DNA of 64,000 bases, from the NCBI RefSeq assembly GCF_032191775.1, contig NZ_CP132507.1, positions 955,001 to 1,019,000 of the forward strand, in the 5' to 3' direction. This stretch comes from Rhodoferax mekongensis (lineage in GTDB: Bacteria > Pseudomonadota > Gammaproteobacteria > Burkholderiales > Burkholderiaceae_C). The position numbers were made by a program, and so were the translations under genes. Below are positions 17,812 to 27,361 of this stretch, one piece after another; positions within the stretch are counted from its first letter, which is position 1, and every line of letters begins with the position of its first letter. The notes beneath the pieces were generated by a model, which was given only the letters and a program-made list of their open reading frames with translations, did not search any database and was not told where the DNA came from.

Positions 17812-18351
17812 ATGGCACGTCTACAACAACACTACCGCGAAAAAGTGGCGCCTGAGTTGACAGCCAAGTTTGGCTACACCTCGCCCATGCAAGTGCCACG
17901 TTTGACCAAGATTACCCTGAACATGGGTGTGAGCGAAGCCGTTGCTGACAAAAAGGTGATGGATCACGCAGTGTCCGATCTGACCAAGATCGCTGGGCAG
18001 AAGCCCGTGGTGACCAAATCCAAGAAAGCTATCGCTGGTTTCAAGATCCGCGAAGGCCAGGCAATCGGTTGCATGGTGACTTTGCGCGGCGTGCAGATGT
18101 ACGAATTCCTCGATCGTTTCGTGACCGTGGCTCTGCCCCGCGTCCGTGACTTCCGTGGTATTTCGGGTCGCGCTTTTGATGGCCGTGGTAACTACAACAT
18201 CGGCGTCAAAGAGCAGATCATTTTCCCTGAGATTGAATATGACAAGGTTGATGCCTTGCGCGGCCTCAATATCAGCATCACCACAACGGCAAAGACCGAC
18301 GAAGAGTGCAAGGCACTGCTCGCTGGCTTCCGTTTCCCGTTCAAGAACTGA
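17812..18351 (+). CDS. rplE: 50S ribosomal protein L5
   Basis: 179 residues, equal to the E. coli protein. [40 protein letters not shown] and [20 protein letters not shown] are family signatures. L5 binds 5S rRNA in the central protuberance and contacts tRNA in the P site. The ATG follows the rplX stop after two bases, so translation is likely coupled. Confidence 0.98.
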   Translation: MARLQQHYREKVAPELTAKFGYTSPMQVPRLTKITLNMGVSEAVADKKVMDHAVSDLTKIAGQKPVVTKSKKAIAGFKIREGQAIGCMVTLRGVQMYEFLDRFVTVALPRVRDFRGISGRAFDGRGNYNIGVKEQIIFPEIEYDKVDALRGLNISITTTAKTDEECKALLAGFRFPFKN

Positions 18352-18359
18352 GGTGACCT

Positions 18360-18665
18360 GTGGCTAAAATGGCTTTAATCGAGCGCGAGCTCAAACGTGA
18401 CAAGTTGGCTGCCAAGTACGCTAAAAAATACGCGGAACTGAAGGCAATCGCAGGTGATGCAAAGCGTTCTGACGAAGAGCGTGCAGCAGCCCGTCTGGGT
18501 CTGCAAAAGTTGCCTCGCAACGCAAACCCCACTCGCCAGCGTAACCGCTGCTCCATCACGGGTCGTCCCCGTGGAACGTTCCAGCACTTCGGTCTGGGTC
18601 GTGCGAAGATTCGTGAAATGGCTTTTGCCGGAGAAATTCCTGGCATTACCAAGGCCAGCTGGTAA
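18360..18665 (+). CDS. rpsN: 30S ribosomal protein S14 (zinc-free form)
   Basis: 101 residues, starting at GTG with a GAGGTGACC ribosome site. The long form lacks the CxxC zinc pairs of short S14, so it is the zinc-independent C-minus type. [20 protein letters not shown] and [19 protein letters not shown] are diagnostic. It is a component of the 30S head, located between rplE and rpsH in the standard order. Confidence 0.98.
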   Translation: MAKMALIERELKRDKLAAKYAKKYAELKAIAGDAKRSDEERAAARLGLQKLPRNANPTRQRNRCSITGRPRGTFQHFGLGRAKIREMAFAGEIPGITKASW

Positions 18666-18683
18666 GCGATAGGAGAACCGAAC

Positions 18684-19079
18684 ATGAGTATGAGTGATCC
18701 CATCGCCGATCTGTTGACACGTATCCGCAATGCACAGATGGTTGCAAAAACAACCGTGTCCGTGCCTTCTTCCAAAGTGAAGATCGCAATTGCGCAAGTG
18801 TTGAAAGAAGAAGGCTATATCGACGGCTTCAAGGTATCCACTGAAGACGGCAAGTCTGAGCTGCAAATTGCTTTGAAATATTACGCCGGTCGCCCTGTGA
18901 TCGAGCGTATTGAGCGCGTAAGCCGTCCTGGCCTGCGTGTTTACCGCGGCAGCGATGCAATCCCTCAAGTCCAAAACGGCTTGGGCGTTGCTATCGTGAC
19001 TACACCCAAGGGTGTTATGACTGATCGCAAAGCGCGCGCTTCCGGTGTCGGTGGCGAAGTGCTGTGCTACGTCGCTTAA
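18684..19079 (+). CDS. rpsH: 30S ribosomal protein S8
   Basis: 131 residues, [18 protein letters not shown] onward. The first ATG is chosen because AGGAG lies eight bases upstream and the MSM start is the family norm. S8 binds the central domain of 16S rRNA and, in E. coli, represses the spc operon by binding an rplE site. I could not identify an equivalent site here. The C-terminal [11 protein letters not shown] is conserved. Confidence 0.98.
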   Translation: MSMSDPIADLLTRIRNAQMVAKTTVSVPSSKVKIAIAQVLKEEGYIDGFKVSTEDGKSELQIALKYYAGRPVIERIERVSRPGLRVYRGSDAIPQVQNGLGVAIVTTPKGVMTDRKARASGVGGEVLCYVA

Positions 19080-19099
19080 CGCTACAGGAGTAAGAAACA

Positions 19100-19633
19100 A
19101 TGTCCCGCGTAGGCAAACTCCCCGTCACCGTACCTGCTGGTGTTGAAGTGTCCATCAAGGCTGATCAGATCAGCGTAAAGGGCGCTGGCGGCACTCTGCA
19201 ACTGGCTCAAAACAGCCTGGTGAACATCCAGAACGAAGCTGGCAAGCTCAGCTTCCAACCTGCTAACGAATCCCGTGAAGCTGACGCAATGACCGGCACT
19301 ATCCGCCAGTTGGTCAACAACATGGTGGTTGGCGTAACCAAGGGCTTTGAGCGCAAGCTGAGCCTGATTGGTGTGGGTTACAAGGCGCAAGCTACAGGCA
19401 CCAAGTTGAACTTGGCTGTCGGTTACTCGCACCCGGTGAATCTCGAAATGCCTGCTGGCATTTCTGTGGCCACTCCCACTCCTACTGAAATCTTGATCAA
19501 AGGTGCTGACCGCCAACGCGTAGGTCAGATCGCCGCTGAGATCCGTGCGATTCGTCCCCCAGAGCCTTACAAGGGCAAGGGCATCCGCTATGCGGATGAG
19601 AAGATTACGATCAAAGAAACGAAGAAGAAATAA
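19100..19633 (+). CDS. rplF: 50S ribosomal protein L6
   Basis: 177 residues, as in E. coli. [19 protein letters not shown], the internal repeat of two similar folds, and the C-terminal [17 protein letters not shown] are diagnostic. L6 sits near the factor-binding region of the 50S subunit. AGGAG precedes the ATG; it is followed by rplR after 11 bases. Confidence 0.98.
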   Translation: MSRVGKLPVTVPAGVEVSIKADQISVKGAGGTLQLAQNSLVNIQNEAGKLSFQPANESREADAMTGTIRQLVNNMVVGVTKGFERKLSLIGVGYKAQATGTKLNLAVGYSHPVNLEMPAGISVATPTPTEILIKGADRQRVGQIAAEIRAIRPPEPYKGKGIRYADEKITIKETKKK

Positions 19634-19644
19634 GGAGCTGCAAC

Positions 19645-20010
19645 ATGTTGAGCAAAAAAGAGCAGCGTCTTCGTCGGGCACGTCAGACCCGAATCCGCAT
19701 TGCAACGCAAGGCGTAGCACGTTTGACCGTTACACGCACAAACTTGCACATCTACGCCAGCGTTGTCTCCGGCGACGGCGGCAAAGTCATTGCCTGCGCA
19801 TCGACTGCTGAAGCAGAAGTTCGCAAGTCCCTGGGTGCAACTGGCAAAGGCGGCAACGTCGCTGCAGCACAGATCATTGGCAAGCGCGTCGCTGAAAAAG
19901 CGAAGGCCGCCGGTATCGAAAAAGTGGCGTTTGACCGCTCCGGTTTCGCCTACCACGGTCGCGTCAAGGCGCTGGCAGATGCCGCGCGTGAAGCTGGCTT
20001 GCAGTTCTAA
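19645..20010 (+). CDS. rplR: 50S ribosomal protein L18
   Basis: 121 residues. The basic N-terminus ([19 protein letters not shown]) and the C-terminal [20 protein letters not shown] are L18 signatures. It binds 5S rRNA with L5 and L25. AAGGAG precedes the start. Standard position between rplF and rpsE. Confidence 0.98.
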   Translation: MLSKKEQRLRRARQTRIRIATQGVARLTVTRTNLHIYASVVSGDGGKVIACASTAEAEVRKSLGATGKGGNVAAAQIIGKRVAEKAKAAGIEKVAFDRSGFAYHGRVKALADAAREAGLQF

Positions 20011-20027
20011 GCAGATCGGAAATTAAG

Positions 20028-20552
20028 ATGGCTAAAGTTCAAGCAAAAATGCAAGGTAAGGCCGAGGGTCCTGAGGACGGTCTGCGCGAGAAAATGATCG
20101 CGATCAACCGCGTGACCAAAGTTGTGAAGGGCGGCCGTATTCTCGGTTTCGCTGCTCTGACGGTGGTTGGCGACGGCGATGGTCGTATCGGCATGGGCAA
20201 AGGTAAATCCAAGGAAGTTCCTGCAGCAGTGCAGAAAGCCATGGAAGAAGCCCGTCGCAACATGATCAAGGTTACTTTGAAGAATGGTTCCATTCACCAC
20301 AAGGTGATGGGTCACCACGGCGCAGCTAGCGTCATGATGGCGCCAGCTCCAAAGGGTACCGGCATTATTGCTGGTGGTCCTATGCGCGCTGTTTTCGAAG
20401 TTCTGGGCATTACAGACATCGTGGCCAAGAGCCACGGTTCTTCCAACCCTTACAACATGGTTCGTGCGACCTTGGATGCTCTGTCTGTGTCTACGACACC
20501 TGCAGAAGTTGCAGCCAAGCGTGGCAAGACTGTTGAAGAACTCTTCGCTTAA
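20028..20552 (+). CDS. rpsE: 30S ribosomal protein S5
   Basis: 174 residues. [20 protein letters not shown] and the [20 protein letters not shown] stretch form the S5 RNA-binding domain, followed by [21 protein letters not shown]5 lies on the 30S back near S4 and influences decoding accuracy. Fifteen bases separate it from rpmD. Confidence 0.98.
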   Translation: MAKVQAKMQGKAEGPEDGLREKMIAINRVTKVVKGGRILGFAALTVVGDGDGRIGMGKGKSKEVPAAVQKAMEEARRNMIKVTLKNGSIHHKVMGHHGAASVMMAPAPKGTGIIAGGPMRAVFEVLGITDIVAKSHGSSNPYNMVRATLDALSVSTTPAEVAAKRGKTVEELFA

Positions 20553-20566
20553 TCGGGGACTTCAAA

Positions 20567-20749
20567 ATGACAACACAACAAACTGTGAAGATTCAATTGG
20601 TGCGTAGCCCGATTGGAACGAAAGAGTCGCATCGCGCCACTGTGCGTGGCTTGGGTCTGCGCAAGCTCAACAGCGTGAGCGAACTGCAGGATACACCTGC
20701 AGTGCGCGGCATGATTAACAAGATCAGCTACCTGGTCAAGGTGCTCTAA
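20567..20749 (+). CDS. rpmD: 50S ribosomal protein L30
   Basis: 60 residues, the normal size for this small protein. [20 protein letters not shown] and [12 protein letters not shown] are characteristic. It binds 5S/23S rRNA contacts in the 50S subunit. It follows rpsE by 14 bases and precedes rplO by ten. Confidence 0.97.
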   Translation: MTTQQTVKIQLVRSPIGTKESHRATVRGLGLRKLNSVSELQDTPAVRGMINKISYLVKVL

Positions 20750-20759
20750 GAGGTTGATG

Positions 20760-21191
20760 ATGGAACTGAATAACATCAAGCCCGCTGAAGGCGCCAAGCA
20801 CGCCAAGCGTCGTGTCGGCCGTGGTATCGGATCCGGTTTGGGCAAGACAGCCGGCCGTGGTCACAAAGGTCAAAAGTCTCGCTCTGGCGGCTACCATAAA
20901 GTCGGCTTTGAAGGCGGTCAGATGCCCATGCATCGTCGTCTTCCAAAGCGCGGTTTCAAGTCGCATTTGCTCAAGTTCAATGCTGAGATCACGTTGACTG
21001 CCTTGGAAGCTTTGGGTTTGGCTGAGGTCAACCTCGTTGCCCTGAAGCAAGCGGGTGCAGTCGGTGAGCTGGCCAAGGTGGTGAAGGTTATCAATACCGG
21101 TGCGATCACTAAAGCAGTGAAGCTGAGCGGTATCGGTGCAACTGCTGGTGCCAAAGCTGCTATTGAAGCCGCTGGCGGCGCAGTAGCCTAA
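20760..21191 (+). CDS. rplO: 50S ribosomal protein L15
   Basis: 143 residues from the third of three consecutive possible starts (TTG, ATG, ATG). The last gives the canonical [20 protein letters not shown] and the best spacing (six bases) to GAGG. The Gly/Lys/Arg-rich N-terminal tail ([13 protein letters not shown]) penetrates the 50S core. Followed by secY after 22 bases. Confidence 0.97.
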   Translation: MELNNIKPAEGAKHAKRRVGRGIGSGLGKTAGRGHKGQKSRSGGYHKVGFEGGQMPMHRRLPKRGFKSHLLKFNAEITLTALEALGLAEVNLVALKQAGAVGELAKVVKVINTGAITKAVKLSGIGATAGAKAAIEAAGGAVA

Positions 21192-21213
21192 TTAGTTTTA
21201 CGAAAGTAAACGA

Positions 21214-22524
21214 GTGGTTACAACTGCAGCTCAAACAGCCAAAGCAGGCAAGTTCGGCGACCTGCGTCGCCGGCTTGTTTTCTTGTTGCTGGCGCTGGTG
21301 GTCTATCGCTTGGGGGCGCATATCCCGGTCCCAGGCATTGACCCCGCACAACTGCAACAACTGTTTAAGGGTCAACAAGGCGGCATATTGAGCTTGTTCA
21401 ATATGTTCTCCGGTGGCGCCTTGTCTCGCTTCACGATCTTCGCGCTGGGCATAATGCCCTACATCTCAGCCTCGATCATCATGCAGCTGTTGACCTATGT
21501 GTTGCCAGCTTTTGAGCAGTTGAAGAAAGAGGGCGAAGGCGGTCGTCGCAAGATAACGCAATACACCCGTTACGGTACCTTGGGCTTGGCTTTGTTCCAG
21601 TCTTTGGGAATTGCTGTTGCGTTAGAGGCGTCTGCAGGCTTGGTGATATCTCCTGGCTTTGGGTTTCGCATGACTACCATCGTGACTCTGACAGCCGGGA
21701 CCATGTTTCTGATGTGGTTGGGTGAACAGATTACAGAGCGGGGACTGGGTAACGGAATCTCCATCCTTATCTTCGGTGGTATCGCGGCTGGATTGCCGAA
21801 TGCTGTCGGGGGATTGCTGGAGCTGGTGCGCACTGGTTCGATGAGTATCATCGTGGCTTTGCTGATTGTGGTCGTTGTTGCACTGGTCACGTACTTTGTC
21901 GTGTTCGTGGAGCGGGGACAGCGTAAGATTCTTGTGAACTATGCCCGTCGTCAAGTAGGCAACAAGGTGTATGGTGGGCAATCTTCCCATCTGCCATTGA
22001 AGCTGAACATGGCTGGCGTTATTCCTCCGATCTTTGCGTCATCCATCATTCTGTTGCCTGCAACGATTGCAAATTGGTTCAGTACTGGCGATTCAATGCG
22101 GTGGTTGAAAGACATTGCCGGCACGCTCAGTCCAGGTCAACCTGTTTATGTGATGCTGTATGCGGCAGCTATCGTGTTCTTCTGCTTTTTCTACACGGCC
22201 TTGGTATTCAACAGCCGCGAAACAGCGGACAACCTGAAGAAGAGCGGCGCATTTATCCCCGGCATTCGGCCAGGAGACCAAACTGCCAAATACATTGACA
22301 AGATTTTGGTTCGCTTGACGCTTGCTGGTGCGATCTACATCACGTTCGTGTGTTTGTTGCCTGAGTTCTTGATATTGAAGTACAACGTGCCGTTCTACTT
22401 CGGAGGAACTTCGTTGCTGATTATTGTTGTTGTCACCATGGATTTCATGGCTCAAGTCCAGAACTACATGATGTCTCAGCAGTATGAATCGCTGCTCAAG
22501 AAGGCGAATTTCAAGGCTTCTTGA
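21214..22524 (+). CDS. secY: Protein translocase subunit SecY
   Basis: 436 residues with about ten membrane helices; the central channel of the SecYEG translocon in the inner membrane. The N-terminus [20 protein letters not shown] begins helix 1. The plug/helix 2 area shows [20 protein letters not shown], and the fifth cytoplasmic loop has [19 protein letters not shown]. It starts at GTG. It is the last gene of the spc section; rpmJ follows after 129 bases, where many relatives carry infA. Confidence 0.98.
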   Translation: MVTTAAQTAKAGKFGDLRRRLVFLLLALVVYRLGAHIPVPGIDPAQLQQLFKGQQGGILSLFNMFSGGALSRFTIFALGIMPYISASIIMQLLTYVLPAFEQLKKEGEGGRRKITQYTRYGTLGLALFQSLGIAVALEASAGLVISPGFGFRMTTIVTLTAGTMFLMWLGEQITERGLGNGISILIFGGIAAGLPNAVGGLLELVRTGSMSIIVALLIVVVVALVTYFVVFVERGQRKILVNYARRQVGNKVYGGQSSHLPLKLNMAGVIPPIFASSIILLPATIANWFSTGDSMRWLKDIAGTLSPGQPVYVMLYAAAIVFFCFFYTALVFNSRETADNLKKSGAFIPGIRPGDQTAKYIDKILVRLTLAGAIYITFVCLLPEFLILKYNVPFYFGGTSLLIIVVVTMDFMAQVQNYMMSQQYESLLKKANFKAS

Positions 22525-22653
22525 TACAAGTAAGTCATCGAGGGAGTGCGTGCAGCTTGCTTGCCAGGCAGCGCGGCATTCAGATAGCAAGTTAGAGCGC
22601 TTGTTCCGCGCGAATCAAAGTCGGGACTGGGCGAAGAGTTTTAGGAGAAGAAA

Positions 22654-22767
22654 ATGAAAGTTTCGGCTTCGGTCAAGAAAATTTGCCGCAACTGCAAAAT
22701 CATCCGACGCAAAGGCGTTGTGCGCGTGATCTGTACAGATCCACGCCACAAGCAGCGTCAGGGTTAA
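22654..22767 (+). CDS. rpmJ: 50S ribosomal protein L36 (zinc form)
   Basis: 37 residues, [20 protein letters not shown] followed by [17 protein letters not shown]. The Cys11-Cys14-Cys27-His32 set is the zinc ribbon of the C-plus form of L36. TTAGGAGAAG precedes the ATG. Standard position between secY and rpsM. Small, but the family identity is unambiguous. Confidence 0.97.
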   Translation: MKVSASVKKICRNCKIIRRKGVVRVICTDPRHKQRQG

Positions 22768-22791
22768 TTGCAAGAGTTTTAGAGGACGAAA

Positions 22792-23157
22792 ATGGCACGT
22801 ATCGCTGGCATCAACATTCCGCCGCACCAACATTCCGAAATCGGCTTGACAGCTATTTTCGGTATCGGACGCACCCGCGCACGCAAGATTTGCGAAGCCT
22901 GTGGCATCGCTTACTCGAAGAAAGTCAAAGACTTGACTGACTCCGATCTTGAGAAAATCCGCGACCAAATCGCTCAGTTTACAATTGAGGGTGATTTGCG
23001 CCGTGAGACCACCATGAACATCAAGCGTTTGATGGACATTGGTTGCTACCGCGGGTTCCGTCACCGCCGCGGCCTGCCGATGCGTGGTCAACGTACTCGC
23101 ACGAACGCACGTACACGCAAAGGCCCTCGTAAGGCAGCTGCGTCTTTGAAGAAATAA
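22792..23157 (+). CDS. rpsM: 30S ribosomal protein S13
   Basis: 121 residues. [20 protein letters not shown] and [20 protein letters not shown] are family signatures, the latter part of the C-terminal tail that contacts P-site tRNA. First gene of the alpha section. Ribosome site AGAGG upstream. Normal length. Confidence 0.98.
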   Translation: MARIAGINIPPHQHSEIGLTAIFGIGRTRARKICEACGIAYSKKVKDLTDSDLEKIRDQIAQFTIEGDLRRETTMNIKRLMDIGCYRGFRHRRGLPMRGQRTRTNARTRKGPRKAAASLKK

Positions 23158-23176
23158 TAGGGATTGAGAGACCACT

Positions 23177-23581
23177 ATGGCAAAGGCTCCCGCTAATAAC
23201 GCAGCACAGCGCGTTCGCAAAAAGGTTCGCAAGAACGTTGCCGACGGCATCGCTCACGTGCACGCTTCGTTCAACAACACGATCATTACCATCACCGATC
23301 GCCAGGGCAACGCGTTGTCTTGGGCATCGTCCGGTGGTCAGGGTTTCAAGGGCTCCCGCAAGTCCACTCCGTTTGCTGCCCAAGTAGCATCTGAAGTGGC
23401 TGGCCGCGCAGCTCTGGAACAAGGCATCAAGAACCTCGACGTTGAGATCAAGGGCCCCGGCCCCGGTCGCGAGTCTTCGGTTCGCGCCTTGGCTGCACTG
23501 GGTATCCGCATCAACATGATTGCAGATGTGACCCCCGTGCCGCACAACGGTTGCCGCCCTCAAAAGCGCCGCCGTATTTAA
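23177..23581 (+). CDS. rpsK: 30S ribosomal protein S11
   Basis: 134 residues. [40 protein letters not shown] and the C-terminal [15 protein letters not shown] are S11 signatures. It forms part of the 30S platform near the E site and the Shine-Dalgarno helix. A stable 9-bp hairpin follows, before rpsD. Confidence 0.98.
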   Translation: MAKAPANNAAQRVRKKVRKNVADGIAHVHASFNNTIITITDRQGNALSWASSGGQGFKGSRKSTPFAAQVASEVAGRAALEQGIKNLDVEIKGPGPGRESSVRALAALGIRINMIADVTPVPHNGCRPQKRRRI

Positions 23582-23598
23582 TTTAAACCAAGCCCACC

Positions 23599-23620
23599 GC
23601 CACCAACTTTTGTTGGTGGC
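23599..23620 (+). other. Intercistronic hairpin, rpsK-rpsD
   Basis: GCCACCAAC pairs perfectly with GTTGGTGGC around TTTT. No T-run follows, so it is not a simple terminator. It could be an RNA-processing or stability element, or part of an S4 autoregulatory site; neither is shown. Confidence 0.6.
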
Positions 23621-23662
23621 TCGCGCGTTTCTACGCGTCAGATGACATAAAAGGAAGATCAA

Positions 23663-24286
23663 GTGGCACGTTACCTAGGCCCCAAGGCCAAACTTTCCCG
23701 CCGCGAAGGCACAGACCTGTTTTTGAAGAGCGCACGCCGCTCTATCGCTGACAAGGCAAAATTTGACTCCAAGCCAGGCCAGCACGGCCGCACCTCTGGT
23801 GCCCGTACTTCTGACTACGGTCTGCAATTGCGTGAAAAGCAAAAAGTAAAGCGCATGTACGGTGTGTTGGAGCGCCAGTTCCGCCGCTATTTTGCTGAAG
23901 CAGATCGTCGTCGTGGTAACACCGGCGCCAACTTGATGGTTCTGTTGGAATCCCGTCTGGACAACGTTGTATACCGTATGGGTTTTGGCTCCACACGCGC
24001 AGAAGCCCGTCAGCTGGTTTCTCACAAAGCGATCACTGTCAACGGTAACCCCGTGAACATTCCTTCCTACATGGTGAAGGCCGGTGACGTTATCGCTGTC
24101 CGCGAGAAGTCCAAAAAACAGAATCGTATCGTTGAAGCCCTGCAATTGGCCCAACAAGTCGGTTTGCCCGCATGGGTTGAGGTGAGCGTTGAAAAGGCCG
24201 AAGGCACTTTCAAGACTGTTCCTGATCGTGACCAATTCGGTGCTGACATCAACGAATCATTGATCGTTGAATTGTATTCCCGCTAA
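23663..24286 (+). CDS. rpsD: 30S ribosomal protein S4
   Basis: 207 residues, starting at GTG with AAGGAAG upstream. [20 protein letters not shown], the S4 RNA-binding domain ([20 protein letters not shown]) and [20 protein letters not shown] are diagnostic. It lacks the N-terminal zinc cysteines of some S4 proteins. S4 nucleates 16S rRNA assembly and in E. coli represses the alpha operon. Confidence 0.98.
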   Translation: MARYLGPKAKLSRREGTDLFLKSARRSIADKAKFDSKPGQHGRTSGARTSDYGLQLREKQKVKRMYGVLERQFRRYFAEADRRRGNTGANLMVLLESRLDNVVYRMGFGSTRAEARQLVSHKAITVNGNPVNIPSYMVKAGDVIAVREKSKKQNRIVEALQLAQQVGLPAWVEVSVEKAEGTFKTVPDRDQFGADINESLIVELYSR

Positions 24287-24310
24287 TCGTTTCGGGTTTT
24301 TGTAATCGTT

Positions 24311-24338
24311 CCTTTGCTGCGGGGCACTGCGGCAAAGG
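24311..24338 (+). other. Intercistronic hairpin, rpsD-rpoA
   Basis: CCTTTGCTGC pairs with GCGGCAAAGG (nine Watson-Crick pairs and one G-T) around an eight-base loop. No T-run follows. It sits in a 106-base gap before rpoA and may tune read-through or mRNA processing. Confidence 0.5.
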
Positions 24339-24392
24339 TACTTCACCAGCCTTACCGATGTAACGAGTCGGGGGTATTGAGAGGAAGTTTGC

Positions 24393-25382
24393 ATGCAAAA
24401 CAATTTGTTGAAGCCTAAGTCGATCAGCGTTGAGCAACTTGGCCCGAATCGCGCCAAAGTGGCTCTGGAGCCTTTTGAGCGTGGTTATGGTCACACACTT
24501 GGGAACGCTTTGCGTCGAGTGTTGTTGTCCTCCATGCCTGGCTTCGCTGCGACTGAGGTGACAATTGCCGGCGTGTTGCATGAGTACTCTTCTATCGACG
24601 GTGTTCAAGAAGATGTAGTGAACATCTTGTTGAACCTTAAGGGCGTAGTCTTTAAGTTGCACAACCGCGAAGAAGTTACGTTGAGCCTGCGTAAGGACAC
24701 CGAAGGTGTCGTTACTGCTGCTGACATTCAAACGCCTCATGATGTTGAGATCATCAATCCTGAGCACGTGATTGCAAACTTGTCGCATGGCGGTAAGTTG
24801 GATATGCAGATCAAGGTTGAAAAAGGTCGTGGCTACGTGCCTGGCAGCATGCGCCGCTACGCTGACGAGCCAAACAAGTCAATTGGCCGCATTGTGCTGG
24901 ACGCTTCGTTCTCGCCTGTTCGCCGTGTGAGCTACACCGTCGAGAGCGCTCGTGTAGAACAGCGTACTGACTTGGACAAGTTGGTTGTTGAGATTGAGAC
25001 TAACGGTGCTGTGACAGCAGAAGATGCAGTTCGCGCTTCCGCCAAAATCTTGGTCGAACAGTTGGCAGTGTTTGCACAGTTGGAAGGTAGCGAGTTGGAT
25101 GCGTTCACCGCACCTGCGCCACGTGGCAATACGCAATTCGATCCGATTCTGTTGCGTCCAGTGGATGAGTTGGAACTCACAGTTCGTTCTGCGAACTGCT
25201 TGAAGGCCGAGAACATCTACTACATCGGTGATTTGATTCAGCGCACAGAAAATGAGCTGCTGAAGACTCCTAATCTGGGTCGCAAGTCTCTCAACGAAAT
25301 CAAGGAAGTATTGGCCTCCCGTGGGCTGACTTTGGGAATGAAGCTGGAGAGCTGGCCCCCTGCTTCTTTGGAAAAGCGTTAA
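24393..25382 (+). CDS. rpoA: RNA polymerase alpha subunit
   Basis: 329 residues, as in E. coli. The N-terminal assembly domain shows [20 protein letters not shown] and [18 protein letters not shown]. The C-terminal domain, which contacts UP elements and activators, shows [23 protein letters not shown] sequence ending in [19 protein letters not shown]. It dimerises to start core enzyme assembly. AGAGGAAG lies before the ATG. Confidence 0.98.
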   Translation: MQNNLLKPKSISVEQLGPNRAKVALEPFERGYGHTLGNALRRVLLSSMPGFAATEVTIAGVLHEYSSIDGVQEDVVNILLNLKGVVFKLHNREEVTLSLRKDTEGVVTAADIQTPHDVEIINPEHVIANLSHGGKLDMQIKVEKGRGYVPGSMRRYADEPNKSIGRIVLDASFSPVRRVSYTVESARVEQRTDLDKLVVEIETNGAVTAEDAVRASAKILVEQLAVFAQLEGSELDAFTAPAPRGNTQFDPILLRPVDELELTVRSANCLKAENIYYIGDLIQRTENELLKTPNLGRKSLNEIKEVLASRGLTLGMKLESWPPASLEKR

Positions 25383-25391
25383 CTCGTATCT

Positions 25392-25443
25392 GAACCCTTT
25401 ACAGGGTTCCGTGCCACAGGCAGTACCTGATACGGCTGCCTGT
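25392..25443 (+). other. Two tandem hairpins between rpoA and rplQ
   Basis: GAACCCT/AGGGTTC around TTAC (25392-25409) and ACAGGCAG/CTGCCTGT around a 12-base loop (25416-25443), both perfectly paired. The second is followed by TAATAAA, not a T-run, so read-through into rplQ is expected. They probably affect stability or the ratio of RpoA to L17. Confidence 0.55.
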
Positions 25444-25466
25444 TAATAAAACTGAAGGAAATTAAT

Positions 25467-25862
25467 ATGCGTCACGGACACGGTCTTCGTAAACTTAACC
25501 GCACTAGCTCACACCGTTTGGCTATGTTGCGCAACATGATGAATTCGTTGATCGAACACGAAGTCATCAAAACCACTGTACCCAAGGCCAAGGAATTGCG
25601 CCGTGTAGTGGAGCCCATGATCACTTTGGCTAAAGAAGCTACCGTGGCAAACCGTCGTCTGGCATTCGATCGTCTGCGTGATCGTGACAGCGTCACCAAG
25701 TTGTTCGACGTTTTGGGTCCTCGCTTCAAGGCGCGCCCAGGCGGCTACACACGTATTTTGAAAATGGGTTTCCGTGTTGGTGACAACGCGCCCATGGCAT
25801 TGGTGGAATTGGTTGAGCGTTCTGAAGAAGTTTCTGCAACTTCTGAAGAAGTGAAAGCTTAA
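25467..25862 (+). CDS. rplQ: 50S ribosomal protein L17
   Basis: 131 residues. [40 protein letters not shown] and the [17 protein letters not shown] stretch identify L17. AAGGAAA precedes the ATG. It is the last gene of the alpha operon. The Glu/Ser/Thr-rich tail ([14 protein letters not shown]) is a common betaproteobacterial extension. A tRNA gene follows 22 bases after the stop. Confidence 0.98.
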   Translation: MRHGHGLRKLNRTSSHRLAMLRNMMNSLIEHEVIKTTVPKAKELRRVVEPMITLAKEATVANRRLAFDRLRDRDSVTKLFDVLGPRFKARPGGYTRILKMGFRVGDNAPMALVELVERSEEVSATSEEVKA

Positions 25863-25867
25863 TAGGT

Positions 25868-25873
25868 TATAAT
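25868..25873 (+). promoter_or_regulatory. Candidate -10 box for the tRNA gene
   Basis: A perfect TATAAT starts 17 bases before the mature tRNA 5' end, just after the rplQ stop. I see no good -35 box at 17 bases, so an independent promoter is possible but uncertain; the tRNA could also be cut from the rplQ transcript. Confidence 0.45.
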
Positions 25874-25884
25874 TCAAGTCTTGA

Positions 25885-25961
<77 letters not shown>

Positions 25962-25987
25962 ATAGACACGTGGAATTCCACGGCAGC

Positions 25988-26014
25988 AAAGGCTCACTTC
26001 GGTGGGCCTTTTTT
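25988..26014 (+). terminator. Rho-independent terminator after the initiator tRNA
   Basis: AAAGGCTCAC pairs with GTGGGCCTTT (one T-G pair) around the stable tetraloop TTCG and is followed by a T-run. It should end transcription of the tRNA and of any read-through from the ribosomal operon. Confidence 0.92.
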
Positions 26015-26476
26015 GTTTTGTGCCCAATCTGTGCCCATTCTGTGCCCCGGTCGTGCCCATCCGGAAGGGCTTTGAAGAAGTTTGGACCATTGGGCAAATT
26101 CCGCTCAGGGCTAGGTGTCGCCGTTCACTGGTGTCCTGTTTCCGGCACCGCATTGGCACCAATTTCAGCCGTATTCACCGGATTTTGAGCTGGCAAGCGA
26201 CGTTCGTTGTTGAATCTTCATGTCAGCAAACTCAAAGTTCATTCACTGCTGCGATCGCTGATTGACTAGACATCTGCACCATCGCCCTGTCAGTCGGCTT
26301 CTAAAGGGACGGCCAACAGCGCTCGGCTATGCAATTGCAAATATCCCGACAGGGTTTTCCCTATGCTCACGCTGGTTGATTGGCGCTGCCGATATGTCAT
26401 AGTCGCGTGCGAAAACAGCGAGCGTGCAAACACTGCACTTGGGCCACAAAAAGAACATGCATTGGGCCCTCATGGG
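26015..26476. other. Gene-poor scar between the tRNA and the IS element
   Basis: I find no convincing gene in these 462 bases. The left end carries four copies of GTGCCC at exactly 11-base steps (26020, 26031, 26042, 26053), close to the tRNA 3' end. Reading the minus strand through them gives an open frame resembling the divergent tails of phage-type integrases, but no catalytic residues remain. The rest shows no repeats or family resemblance. It may be the remains of an element once integrated next to the tRNA. Confidence 0.4.
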
Positions 26477-26548
26477 TGTTGATTCCAGCGTCAAACTGAG
26501 CCAGATTCCAATCGAATATTGAGCCACCTGGTTTAAAGGTATTTTTGG

Positions 26549-27361
26549 CTACTCGATTGTGGATAAGTCTACATCTGGCGCGTCTCCTTTCTGTGTTTTT
26601 GCCTTGCCGCCTTTGCGTGCTGGCTTAGCCTGCGCACTGGAGTTCTTCAACCTCCAGCTGTCATTGCCGGTCTCCACGATATGGCAGTGATGGGTCAGCC
26701 GGTCCAATAGCGCGGTGGTCATCTTGGCGTCCCCAAACACGTTGGCCCATTCCGAGAAGCTCAGGTTGGTAGTGATCACCACGCTGGTTCGTTCGTAGAG
26801 CTTGGACAGCAGATGGAACAGCAGAGCACCACCGGACTGGGTGAACGGCAGGTAACCCATCTCATCCAGGATCACCATGTCCACATACATCAGTCGGTAG
26901 GCCAGTTGTCCTGACTTCCCCTGCGTCTTCTCCAGTTCCAGGGCGTTGACCAACTCGACCGTAGAGAAGAACCGCACCCGTTTGCCATGGTTGCGAATTG
27001 CTGCAACCCCAAGACTGGTAGCCAGATGCGTCTTGCCAGTGCCTGGCCCGCCAATCAGAACAACGTTATGAGCCGACTCTAAGAATTTCATTTGGTGCAG
27101 ATCGCGAACCAAAGCCTCATCAACATTAGCCTGGCTGAAGTCGAACCCAGCAAGGTCACGGTGTGATTGGAATCTCGCCACCCGCATTTGGTAGGCCATG
27201 GAGCGCACCTCACGCTGTGCAGATTCCGCCTTGAGCACCTGGTGTAGCACTGTTTCATGGTCCAACGTCTTGATGCGTGCGGTACCCAGCACCTCCGGCC
27301 ACGCGCTGGCCATGCCATGCAGGCTTAAGGACTTCAGAGCGGCAACGATGTCATTGGACAT
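26549..27361 (-). CDS. istB: IS21 helper ATPase IstB
   Basis: A 270-residue AAA+ protein that remodels target DNA for the IstA transposase. Walker A is GGPGTGKTH (about residues 104-112) and Walker B is [11 protein letters not shown]. The N-terminal part has the IstB helical domain. The Lys-rich tail ([16 protein letters not shown]) is basic. It overlaps the end of istA by 11 bases, the usual coupled arrangement. Length is normal, and no internal stops suggest decay. Confidence 0.95.
   Translation of the reverse strand: MSNDIVAALKSLSLHGMASAWPEVLGTARIKTLDHETVLHQVLKAESAQREVRSMAYQMRVARFQSHRDLAGFDFSQANVDEALVRDLHQMKFLESAHNVVLIGGPGTGKTHLATSLGVAAIRNHGKRVRFFSTVELVNALELEKTQGKSGQLAYRLMYVDMVILDEMGYLPFTQSGGALLFHLLSKLYERTSVVITTNLSFSEWANVFGDAKMTTALLDRLTHHCHIVETGNDSWRLKNSSAQAKPARKGGKAKTQKGDAPDVDLSTIE

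Noticed and set aside
26327-26527. 66-codon reverse frame running from the scar into the IS left end
   Set aside because: Crosses the IS boundary, no family resemblance, and is not a continuation of the truncated gene on the other side.
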